Below are positions 24,907 to 32,431 of a stretch of 34,995 bases of DNA, piece by piece. Source of the DNA: Bacillota bacterium (GTDB lineage Bacteria; Bacillota; Clostridia; Christensenellales; Christensenellaceae); the NCBI GenBank assembly GCA_023408315.1, contig JAEYKI010000023.1, positions 1-34,995 on the forward strand. The letters are read 5' to 3'. Under the pieces are notes generated by a model that was not told the origin of the DNA, did not search any database, and saw only the letters and a list, made by a program, of their open reading frames with translations. Within the stretch, counting starts at the first letter, position 1, and every line of letters begins with the position of its first letter. The translations under genes were made by a program, and so were the position numbers.

Positions 24907-26213
24907 ATCTGACAAGGCAGTATTTTGACGTAAAAGACGCCGTGTTTGGCGCAAAATGTTCATTTGAAAACGGCATCCTTACCATCTGCAAAGAAGAACT
25001 GGTGGCCTTGGTAAAGCCGCTTTTAAAAGAAGTGGAAAGCGTGGATTTTGAGCTGGTGCATCCCGGCGAAAACACGCGCGTGATCCATTTGCTGGATACG
25101 CTGCAGTCCATGTGCAAGGTAAGCGGCCAGGGAATGCAATATTCCGGGTTCTTTGGCAGCCCGCATACGGTGGGAGACGGGGTGACCAACCTGCTCTCCG
25201 GCTTTACCGTAATGGAAAGCTGTGCTCTGCCCTGGGACGAATCCAGCGCCTCCAGCGGTCTTTTATACCCGCGGGACGCGATACTGGATATGGCCGGCCC
25301 TATTGCAGGGTTTACGCCATTCAGTGAAACCATAAACCTTGTGATACTATACAAGCTGGTGGAGAATAAATCCTCTATTGAGTATGACAACAATATACGG
25401 CTCGTAGCCATCAAGATATCCACGTTCCTCGCTTCCCTCACAAAGGACAGGACGCCGGACCGGGAAACGCTTTTCAGCATTGACGAGGTGAATCCGGAAC
25501 TGCCAAACGTGGTGCTGGTGTGGCAGTGCCAAAACCAGGGGCCTTACGCAAACACTTTGCTATATGGCCTGCCCATTGACAATCTGGTGCCCACCCTGCT
25601 GCATCCCAACGAAATGCTGGATGGCTGCGTGGTGAGCGGCAATTATGTGTGGCCCGCGTTTAAGGTGCCAACGTATTTGCACGTAAACCATCCGGTTGTG
25701 ATGGAACTGTATAAAAACCACGGCAAAACGCTTAATTTTCGCGGTGTGATTTTTTGCCGCAGCCATAACCCCACCAACTGGCACAAGGAACGCTGCGCGC
25801 ATTTTAATATCAAGCTGGCAAAATATTTGGACGCAAACGGCCTGATTATGACTTGGGAAGGCGGCGGAAACGCTGCTGTGGACGGCATGCTGACTATCCA
25901 GTGCGCGGAACGCAACAACATTAAGGCCTCCACGCTTACGTTTGAGTTTGGCGGCGTGGACGGCACCGAAGGCATTCTGCTGGTGGACGACGTGCCCGAG
26001 GCGGACGCCATCATCAGCGGCGGGTCTATTGAAAAGCACTATACGCTGCCCGATGTGGACCGTGTGGTTGGCGGCGATGTATTGCGCCTAAACAAGGAAT
26101 CTGGCGGATTCTTTCCGCCTGCCAATAAATCGATTGAGTTTGATACCACTACGCACCTGTACCTCTCCGGTAATCAGTCGGGGCATGGCAGGCTGTTTGC
26201 GGAATCTTATTAA
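24903..26213 (+). CDS. GrdE/GrdG/GrdI-like subunit of component B, lacking the pyruvoyl-forming cysteine
   Basis: A 436-residue homologue of the GrdE proprotein, with PHTVGDGVTNLLSGFTVMES, IIDMTGP-like ILDMAGPIAGFTPFSE (127-142) and LVPTLLHPNEMLDG. Known GrdE-type proproteins (about 430 residues) are cleaved at an Asn-Cys (Asn241/Cys242), and the Cys becomes the pyruvoyl group of the small subunit. As I recall the family, that segment reads GAIxSGNC followed by CDKNTTY. Here the aligned segment is GCVVSGNYVWPAFKVPTY, so the Asn (247) is followed by Tyr248 (codon 25644-25646). Another Cys, C242, lies six residues earlier. Classical processing therefore looks impossible unless C242 substitutes. 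A strong AAGGAGG ribosome site precedes the gene, which is translationally coupled to the selenoprotein gene. Confidence 0.9.
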   Translation: MNLTRQYFDVKDAVFGAKCSFENGILTICKEELVALVKPLLKEVESVDFELVHPGENTRVIHLLDTLQSMCKVSGQGMQYSGFFGSPHTVGDGVTNLLSGFTVMESCALPWDESSASSGLLYPRDAILDMAGPIAGFTPFSETINLVILYKLVENKSSIEYDNNIRLVAIKISTFLASLTKDRTPDRETLFSIDEVNPELPNVVLVWQCQNQGPYANTLLYGLPIDNLVPTLLHPNEMLDGCVVSGNYVWPAFKVPTYLHVNHPVVMELYKNHGKTLNFRGVIFCRSHNPTNWHKERCAHFNIKLAKYLDANGLIMTWEGGGNAAVDGMLTIQCAERNNIKASTLTFEFGGVDGTEGILLVDDVPEADAIISGGSIEKHYTLPDVDRVVGGDVLRLNKESGGFFPPANKSIEFDTTTHLYLSGNQSGHGRLFAESY

Positions 26214-26231
26214 CTAAAGGTGTACAAATAA

Positions 26232-27179
26232 ATGGACGCGGTTTACGACGTAATCATCATAGGAGCGGGCCCTGCGGGGCTTGCGGCGGGCCTTTATGCA
26301 GGGAGGGCCAGGCTGAAAACGCTGATACTGGAAAAAGACAGCGTGGGCGGCCAGATTGTGATCACCTCTGAGATAGAAAACTATCCTGGGGGTATGGAAT
26401 GCGAATCCGGCAAGGACCTGATGGACCGGATGGCCCGGCAGGCAAAAAACTTTGGCGCGGAAATTCTGGGCGACACCATTGTGGGCGTAGACCTGGAGGG
26501 TGAAGTTAAGCATATTCGCGGTGAGAAAGGCGAATACACGGGCAAAACGGTGATTATTGCCACCGGCGCAAAGCCGCGGCCAATTGGCTGCCCCGGCGAA
26601 GCGGAACTAACCGGCAAGGGCGTTTCTTACTGTGCAACCTGCGACGGCGCTTTTTTTGAAGACATGGAAATTTTTGTTGTAGGCGGCGGGGACGCGGCTG
26701 TGGAAGAGGCGCTGTACCTAGCCAAATTTGGCAGGAAGGTGACAATTATTCACCGCAGGGACGCGTTGCGCGCTGCTAAATGCATACAGGAAAAGGCGCT
26801 TGCCAACGATAAGATTGAATTTATGTGGGACACCGTTGTGGAAGAATTCAAGGGCGAAGGCCTTCTCACATCCATGGTTGTAAAGAACGTGAAGACGGGC
26901 GGGACGCGTGAAATTGTTGCGGATGAAGAAGACGGTGCGTTTGGCGTGTTCATTTTTGTAGGGTATAATCCCCTGTCTGCATTGGTGTGCGAATGCCTGG
27001 AAACGGACTGCGGTTATATTGTGACGGATGAAAATATGCGGACAAATGTGCCCGGGGTGTTTGCGGCGGGTGACATCCGGCGCAAGAATCTGCGGCAGGT
27101 GATCACGGCGGCAGCGGACGGCGCGATTGCGGCGACGCAGGCCGAGAAATATATTGAAGACGCCGTCTGCAGGATATAA
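26232..27179 (+). CDS. trxB: Thioredoxin reductase (Grd-associated)
   Basis: A 315-residue low-molecular-weight flavoprotein. FAD motif IIGAGPAGLAAGLYAGRARL (9-28), redox CATC (C134, C137), nucleotide loop VVGGGDAAVEEA, HRRD for phosphate of NADPH, and the C-terminal FAD motif GVFAAGDIRRKNLRQVITAAADGA. It reduces the neighbouring thioredoxin, which re-reduces the selenoproteins after each turnover. The second Arg of the usual NADPH HRRxxxR motif is replaced by Lys-like context (HRRDALRAAK), so cofactor preference is uncertain. The ribosome site is weak (AAAGGTG). Placement inside the Grd operon is standard for this system, although here it lies between the grdE-like and grdA genes. Confidence 0.93.
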   Translation: MDAVYDVIIIGAGPAGLAAGLYAGRARLKTLILEKDSVGGQIVITSEIENYPGGMECESGKDLMDRMARQAKNFGAEILGDTIVGVDLEGEVKHIRGEKGEYTGKTVIIATGAKPRPIGCPGEAELTGKGVSYCATCDGAFFEDMEIFVVGGGDAAVEEALYLAKFGRKVTIIHRRDALRAAKCIQEKALANDKIEFMWDTVVEEFKGEGLLTSMVVKNVKTGGTREIVADEEDGAFGVFIFVGYNPLSALVCECLETDCGYIVTDENMRTNVPGVFAAGDIRRKNLRQVITAAADGAIAATQAEKYIEDAVCRI

Positions 27180-27192
27180 GGAGCGATGCTTT

Positions 27193-27510
27193 ATGTTGGA
27201 ACTGACAAAAGACAATTTTGAAGAAGAGGTTTTAAAAGCGCAGGGAACCGTGCTGGTGGATTACTGCTCTGACGGCTGCGTTCCGTGCCAGGCGCTGATG
27301 CCCTTTGTGCATAGCCTGGAAGAAAAGCACGGGTCTAAGATCAAGTTTACCCAGTTGAATATCACCAGGGCCAGGCGGCTTGCCATTGGCCAGAAGATAC
27401 TGGGCGTGCCTGTGATTGCCATTTACAGGGGCGGCGAAAAGGTGGAAGAACTGGTAAAGGACGATGCCACCGAAAAGAACATAGAGGCCATGGTGGCAAA
27501 GTATCTGTAA
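27193..27510 (+). CDS. trxA: Thioredoxin with GCVPC active site
   Basis: A 105-residue thioredoxin with active site C29-V-P-C32 (SDGCVPCQALMP) in place of the usual WCGPC. This variant is known from Grd-associated thioredoxins of amino-acid-fermenting clostridia. The cis-Pro region is GVPVIAIYRGGEKV. ATG at 27193 is preferred, with AGGAG ten bases upstream, immediately after trxB; a longer in-frame start would run back into trxB. It carries electrons from TrxB to the selenoprotein reductase. Confidence 0.93.
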   Translation: MLELTKDNFEEEVLKAQGTVLVDYCSDGCVPCQALMPFVHSLEEKHGSKIKFTQLNITRARRLAIGQKILGVPVIAIYRGGEKVEELVKDDATEKNIEAMVAKYL

Positions 27511-27579
27511 GGGATACTTTGCAGAAGCAGTTAAAGAGCACAAGCTTTTTAATAGATCAACAGTTAGGAGGAACAGCTA

Positions 27580-28053
27580 ATGAGTCTGCTTGATGGTGCA
27601 AAAGTGATCATTATCGGCGATCGGGACGGCATTCCCGGCCCGGCGATCGAGACATGCGTCAGGGCGGCGGGCAACGCTGAAATCGTTTTTTCGTCAACCG
27701 AATGCTTTGTCTGAACGGCCGCGGGTGCAATGGATCTTGAAAACCAGAAGCGGGTCAAGGAAATGGCTGAAAAATACGGCCCAGAGAATATATTGATTGT
27801 TCTTGGAGCCGCGGAAGGCGAAGCGGCAGGTTTGGCCGCGGAGACAGTCATGAACGGAGACCCCACGTTTGCGGGTCCATTGACAGGAGTCCAGTTGGGA
27901 CTCAGAGCGTATCATGTCTGCGAGGCAGAGATGAAAGCGGAAATACCCCAGGATGTTTATGAAGAGCAGATCAGTATGATGGAAATGGTTCTTGACGTGG
28001 ACAATATTGCCGGTGAAATGTCGGCGATTCGAAGCGAGTTTTGCAAGTACTGA
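27580..28053 (+). CDS. grdA: GrdA, selenoprotein A of the glycine reductase complex (UGA = Sec)
   Basis: Reading UGA at 27712-27714 as Sec gives a 157-residue protein, the usual GrdA length, with Sec at residue 45 in TECFVUTAAGAMDLENQ, a sequence diagnostic of GrdA. GrdA takes the carboxymethyl group from component B as a Se-carboxymethyl adduct and passes a ketene equivalent to GrdC. The start has a perfect AGGAGG ribosome site. GrdA is shared among glycine, sarcosine and betaine reductases, so its presence shows that the reductase product should be an acyl (acetyl) phosphate, whatever the B component accepts. A 69-base gap separates it from trxA. Confidence 0.97.
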
Positions 28054-28107
28054 GGGTCTGTGGCGGCGATACGGTCTTGCACCGTGTTGCCGCTGCTTTT
28101 TTTCTGG

Positions 28108-28140
28108 GCCCCTAAAATGTCGCAAGACAATTTTTGGGGC
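28108..28140 (+). other. Strong hairpin between grdA and grdC
   Basis: GCCCC/GGGGC, an AAAAT/ATTTT continuation and GTC/GAC closed by a GCAA tetraloop form a helix of about 13 pairs with one T-T mismatch and one bulged A. No T run follows, so it looks like an mRNA processing or stabilising element rather than a terminator. Confidence 0.6.
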
Positions 28141-28200
28141 GGTTATCTCCGAATGCAAAGAAGCGTTTGGAAGCAAGTATTTAATGATGGAGGGATTCCT

Positions 28201-29739
28201 TTGAACAGCGCAATCTTGGGAACTGGATATATTCTGGCGCATGTTCCGGACATGGTGATATGCAACGGAACAACGCAAACAACGGAGCGGACCGTGAATC
28301 CGGGGTCTGAATACCTGGAACAATTGCCGCAGCATTTAAGAACTTACGAAGATGCGGCAGGATACCTGCCAAACCAGACGTACATTGGGAACATAACGCC
28401 AGAGGAACTTGCCGCGGCGGAGCAGCCCTGGTACGGTAAAAAAACGGAGAACCCGGAGCGTTTCGGCAAGTTTGGAGAGATCATGCCGCAGGAAGAGTTT
28501 TTACTTTTGATGCAGGCTTGCGATGTGTTTGACCTTTTGTTTTTATCAAAAACGTTTGTGTCTGAGGTAAAACCAAAGCTGGAGGCGCATCCGCTGGTTG
28601 GGGAAGAGATTCTGTCCCGCATCAGGGAGGGCGTGGAGCCGGATGAAATAGAGCGTTTTGTTGCGCAGGAACATGCCGAACCTTTGTACCATATGAACAG
28701 GTTGGTGGGATATGTAAAGCGTGCGCACGATGTGGACCCTAATTTATCCGCGCATGTAATCCATGAAAACCTGGTTTCTAAGGCGACATGCGTTTTATCC
28801 CTGCTGCATGTTATCCGGCAGAGCGGCGTTTCCGGGGATGCGGTGGGTTATGTGATAGACTGCTCGGAAGAAGCCTGCGGAGATATGAACCAGCGCGGCG
28901 GCGGCAATTTTGCCAAGGCGGCGGCGGAACTGGCCGGGCTCGGCCAGGCTTCGGGCTGCGATGTGCGCGCGTTTTGCGCAGCTCCGGCGCATGCGGTGAT
29001 CCATGCGGCTTCCCTTGTATCCGCCGGCGTATATGAGAATGTAATAGTGGCGGCGGGCGGCTGCACGGCCAAGCTGGGTATGAACGGCAAGGACCATGTA
29101 AAGAAAGGAATGCCCATACTGGAAGATGTGCTGGGCGGTTTTGCCGTTCTGGTGGGGAAAAACGACGGAATTCACCCGGAGATTAACACAAGCATTGTTG
29201 GCAACCACACAGTGGGCACGGGTTCCTCGCCCCAGGCGGTGATTATGTCGCTGGTTACAGCGCCCCTGGACAAAGCGGGCCTTAAAATACTGGATATAGA
29301 CAAGTACGCGGTGGAAATGCAGAACCCGGAGATTACCAAACCTGCGGGCGCGGGCGACATACCGCTTTCCAACTATAAAATGATCGCGGCTTTGGCTGTG
29401 ATGCGCAAGGAACTGGAGAGGAACCAGATTGACGGGTTTACGCAGAAGCACGGCATGGTGGGCTGGGCACCCACGCAGGGGCATATTCCCTCCGGCGTGC
29501 CCTGCCTTGGGTTTGCCTGCCAGGATATTATGGCGGGTAAGATCAAGAACGCTATGATCATTGGCAAGGGCAGCCTGTTTTTGGGCCGTATGACCAGTTT
29601 GTTTGACGGAGTTTCGTTCGTGGTTTGTAAAAATACGGGTGCAAAAGAAGAAGGCGGCGTTTCTGAAACGCAAATTAAAGGGCTGATTGCCAAAGCAATG
29701 CGGGAATTTGCCGCAACGCTTATGGAAAAGCAGGAGTGA
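28201..29739 (+). CDS. grdC: GrdC, glycine reductase complex component C subunit beta
   Basis: A 512-residue thiolase/ketoacyl-synthase-like protein of component C. With GrdD it takes the acetyl group from GrdA and releases acetyl phosphate. Signature sequences are YILAHVPDMVICNGTTQTTER near the N-terminus (split here as seen), HLRTYEDAAGYLPNQTYIGN, VIDCSEEACGDMNQRGGGN with conserved Cys residues, and GSSPQAVIMSLVTAPLDKAGL. TTG at 28201 is chosen: GGAGGG lies six bases upstream and the resulting N-terminus MNSAILGTGYILAHVPD matches GrdC. The same frame stays open to 28060, but the extra residues look non-coding. The stop overlaps the region of the grdD start. Confidence 0.93.
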   Translation: MNSAILGTGYILAHVPDMVICNGTTQTTERTVNPGSEYLEQLPQHLRTYEDAAGYLPNQTYIGNITPEELAAAEQPWYGKKTENPERFGKFGEIMPQEEFLLLMQACDVFDLLFLSKTFVSEVKPKLEAHPLVGEEILSRIREGVEPDEIERFVAQEHAEPLYHMNRLVGYVKRAHDVDPNLSAHVIHENLVSKATCVLSLLHVIRQSGVSGDAVGYVIDCSEEACGDMNQRGGGNFAKAAAELAGLGQASGCDVRAFCAAPAHAVIHAASLVSAGVYENVIVAAGGCTAKLGMNGKDHVKKGMPILEDVLGGFAVLVGKNDGIHPEINTSIVGNHTVGTGSSPQAVIMSLVTAPLDKAGLKILDIDKYAVEMQNPEITKPAGAGDIPLSNYKMIAALAVMRKELERNQIDGFTQKHGMVGWAPTQGHIPSGVPCLGFACQDIMAGKIKNAMIIGKGSLFLGRMTSLFDGVSFVVCKNTGAKEEGGVSETQIKGLIAKAMREFAATLMEKQE

Positions 29740-29744
29740 GAAGC

Positions 29745-30896
29745 ATGCCTGAAAACAAAATTGAGCAAACAGTTGCAAAGACATTTCTGGAACTGGCGGA
29801 AGCACTTGAAACAGGCCGTTTTGGAAGCCCTGTGCGCATTGCGGTGATAGGCATTGGCAGCGAGCACGGGGAGCGGAATGTTCTGGAAGGCGCTCTTTGG
29901 GCGCAAAAAAAGGGCGTGGAGGTTACATACATTGGCACGCTTAAAGCGGACGGGCTGCGAACCGTTCAGGCAACTTGCACCGAGGACGCTTTTCGCATCA
30001 TGGAAGACCTGCTGGACAGGGGCGAAGCGGACGGTGCCGTGGCCATGCATTACCTGTTTCCGGTGGGGGTTTCCACCGTTGGCAGGGCGGTTACGCCGGG
30101 ACTGGGCCGGGAGATGTTTATTGCCACCACCACGGGCACGGCCTCCTTTGTCCGCACGGAGGGCATGGTTAAAAACGCTATTTACGGCATTATTGCCGCA
30201 AAAGCTTGCGGCATAGCCTCTCCCACGGTGGGCATACTCAATATAGACGGCGCCAGGCAGGCGGAGGCCGCGCTGCGCAGGCTCCAGAAAAACGGATACG
30301 GTATTGTGTTTGCCTCATCCGGACGCGCGGACGGCGGTTGCATTATGCGCGGAAACGACCTTTTGGGGGGGAGTTGCGATGTGATGGTGTGCGATCCGCT
30401 GACGGGCAACATATTAATGAAAACATTGTCCGCGTTTACTACCGGCGGCAGCTATGAATCTGTGGGCTGGGGATACGGGCCGGGAATTGGCGAAGGGTAT
30501 TCCAGGCTTGTGGGGATTGTTTCACGGGCATCCGGAACGCCGGTGATTGCGGGCGCAATTGAATATGCCGCGCAGATGGCGGCGGGAAAGTATGCGGATA
30601 TCGCCAAAGCTGAATTTGAAGCTGCAAACAAGGCGGGGCTTAAAGCTGTTTTGGAAGAAATAAAAGAAACGGCGGCTCCTGCGGCGGAAGTAAAAGCACC
30701 TCCAAAAGAAGTAGTCACCGAGCAAATAGCGGGCATAGAGATTATGGACCTGGAGAATGCGGTGCATGCGCTATGGGCGCAGGGGCTTTACGCGGAGAGC
30801 GGCATGGGCTGCACGGGGCCCGCCATTCTGGTTTCTCCCGGAAACCTGCAAAGGGCAAAAGAGATACTAAAAGGTGGTAAATGGCTTGCCGAATAA
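29745..30896 (+). CDS. grdD: GrdD, glycine reductase complex component C subunit alpha
   Basis: A 383-residue PlsX-like protein of component C that performs acetyl transfer to phosphate. The conserved C-terminal Cys is C356 in SGMGCTGPAILV, matching the active Cys (about residue 359) known for GrdD. Other features are HGERNVLEGALWAQKKGVEVTYIG and GGSYESVGWGYGPGIGEGYSR (a Gly-rich loop, given in part). A linker at about 300-318 is rich in Ala, Glu and Lys. ATG at 29745 has AGGAG eight bases upstream; an in-frame GTG at 29736 overlaps that site. It completes the set for conserving energy as acetyl phosphate. Confidence 0.94.
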   Translation: MPENKIEQTVAKTFLELAEALETGRFGSPVRIAVIGIGSEHGERNVLEGALWAQKKGVEVTYIGTLKADGLRTVQATCTEDAFRIMEDLLDRGEADGAVAMHYLFPVGVSTVGRAVTPGLGREMFIATTTGTASFVRTEGMVKNAIYGIIAAKACGIASPTVGILNIDGARQAEAALRRLQKNGYGIVFASSGRADGGCIMRGNDLLGGSCDVMVCDPLTGNILMKTLSAFTTGGSYESVGWGYGPGIGEGYSRLVGIVSRASGTPVIAGAIEYAAQMAAGKYADIAKAEFEAANKAGLKAVLEEIKETAAPAAEVKAPPKEVVTEQIAGIEIMDLENAVHALWAQGLYAESGMGCTGPAILVSPGNLQRAKEILKGGKWLAE

Positions 30897-30903
30897 CGGA
30901 GGC

Positions 30904-30932
30904 TTGACGGACGGGAGCTTATCCGGTATGAT
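30904..30932 (+). promoter_or_regulatory. Promoter-like sequence before selA
   Basis: TTGACG (30904-30909), a 17-base spacer and TATGAT (30927-30932). It would allow selA-selB-selC to be expressed apart from the Grd genes. Confidence 0.6.
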
Positions 30933-31027
30933 GAATTTAAATTCCCCTAAAACGGTATGTAAACAGCAGGCTTGGCATTCTTTGCCGGGCGTTTTATGTC
31001 CCACGCTTGCGGAGGATTGCGCGTACA

Positions 31028-32428
31028 ATGAATGAAAATTCTTTGCTCCGAAGCATTCCCAAGGTGGATGATATTTTAAACCAGTCGGTTGATATGGAAG
31101 CGTTTGCGTGCAGCCCGCGCCGGATGGTGCTGGAGGCGGTGCGGGAGGTTCTTGAGGAACTCCGGCGGCGTATTTTGCTGGGCGCAGAAACGGAAGTACC
31201 TTCAAATACGGCAATTATTGCGGCGGTTGCAGAGCGGATGAAACAAAAAGCGCAAATGAGTTTGCGCCCGGTAATCAACGCGACAGGCATTGTTTTAAAT
31301 ACAAACCTTGGCCGCGCTAAAATGGGTGCGGCTGCTGCGGAAGCGGTTTTAAGCGTTGCTCAGGGGTATTCCACATTGGAGTACGACCTGGAAAAAGGCA
31401 CGCGGGGCAGCCGGTATGCGCATGTGGAAAAATTGCTTGCCAAGCTGACGGGCGCGGAGAGCGCGCTGGTTGTAAACAATAACGCGGCGGCCATGCTGCT
31501 GGTGTTGAATACAATTACAAAGGATAAAAGAGAAGTTGTTATTTCACGCGGTGAACTGGTGGAAATTGGCGGATCGTTTAGGATACCTGAAATTTTAAAA
31601 CTGAGCGGCGGCGTTTTGGCGGAGGTTGGCACAACCAACAAAACGCATTTCTTTGATTACGAAAACGCGGTGCACAGTGAAACTGCCGCCCTGCTGAAGG
31701 TGCATACCAGCAATTTTAAAACTGTGGGGTTTACGGAAGCAGTGCCGCTCTGCGAGCTTGTGGAACTGGGGAAACGGTTTAATCTTCCGGTGATACACGA
31801 CGCGGGGAGCGGCCTTCTGGTTGACCTGGAGCGATTTGGAATTACCGGCGAGCCTACCGTTCAGCAGAACGTGGCGGACGGCGCGGACGTTGTGTGCTTC
31901 AGTGGAGACAAATTGCTGGGTGGCCCGCAGGCAGGCATTGTTGTGGGCAGACGCTCATATATTGAGGCCATGAAAAAAAATCAGCTTGCGCGCGCGTTGC
32001 GCGTGGACAAGCTGACGCTGGCAGCGCTGGAGGCCACGCTTCGTATGTATGAAGCGGATACGGCGGAGCAGATTCCAACACTGCAAATGATTGCGGCGGG
32101 CCGGGACAGCCTGGCGGAAAAGGCGCGCAGACTTTGCGATGCGATTCTGGAATTGCACCCCGCTTGCACGGCGCAGGTGGCGGAGGAATTCAGCCAGATT
32201 GGCGGCGGATCGGTTCCGGGGCAGGTGCTTGCCACCTATGTGGTGGCTGTGCGCCCGCACGGATTTACTGTTATGGAGCTGGAAGCGCGCCTGCGGCAGG
32301 GGGATATGCCGGTGATTGCAAGGATATCAAAGGGCGTGCTGCTGCTGGATGTCCGCACGCTGGATGCAGGGGAGTTTTCCTGCATTGCCGCCCGTATACA
32401 CGAATGCGCGGGCACCGGGCAGGGCTGA
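31028..32428 (+). CDS. selA: L-seryl-tRNA(Sec) selenium transferase SelA
   Basis: A 466-residue PLP enzyme that converts seryl-tRNA(Sec) to selenocysteyl-tRNA(Sec) with selenophosphate. N-terminus LLRSIPKVDDILNQ; INATGIVLNTNLGRA (84-98); GTRGSRYAHVEKLLAKLTGAE; the PLP lysine K295 in CFSGDKLLGGPQAG, the same number as in E. coli SelA. ATG at 31028 is taken; the GGAGG site is about 12 bases away, longer than ideal. The 131-base gap before it holds a promoter-like sequence. Selenophosphate synthetase (selD) is not in the window, so it must be elsewhere. Confidence 0.96.
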   Translation: MNENSLLRSIPKVDDILNQSVDMEAFACSPRRMVLEAVREVLEELRRRILLGAETEVPSNTAIIAAVAERMKQKAQMSLRPVINATGIVLNTNLGRAKMGAAAAEAVLSVAQGYSTLEYDLEKGTRGSRYAHVEKLLAKLTGAESALVVNNNAAAMLLVLNTITKDKREVVISRGELVEIGGSFRIPEILKLSGGVLAEVGTTNKTHFFDYENAVHSETAALLKVHTSNFKTVGFTEAVPLCELVELGKRFNLPVIHDAGSGLLVDLERFGITGEPTVQQNVADGADVVCFSGDKLLGGPQAGIVVGRRSYIEAMKKNQLARALRVDKLTLAALEATLRMYEADTAEQIPTLQMIAAGRDSLAEKARRLCDAILELHPACTAQVAEEFSQIGGGSVPGQVLATYVVAVRPHGFTVMELEARLRQGDMPVIARISKGVLLLDVRTLDAGEFSCIAARIHECAGTGQG

Positions 32429-32431
32429 TTT

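Noticed and set aside
27712..27714. UGA as a frame break in grdA
   Set aside because: The context CFVUTAAGAMDLENQ is the standard GrdA Sec site and the total length is normal.
27736..27759. CTTGA/TCAAG as the SECIS stem of grdA
   Set aside because: Only five pairs with a 14-base loop and over 20 bases from the UGA. Not convincing without an energy calculation.
28060..28200. N-terminal extension of GrdC to 28060
   Set aside because: The extension covers the strong hairpin, has no GrdC-like residues and no ribosome site; TTG at 28201 gives the family N-terminus.
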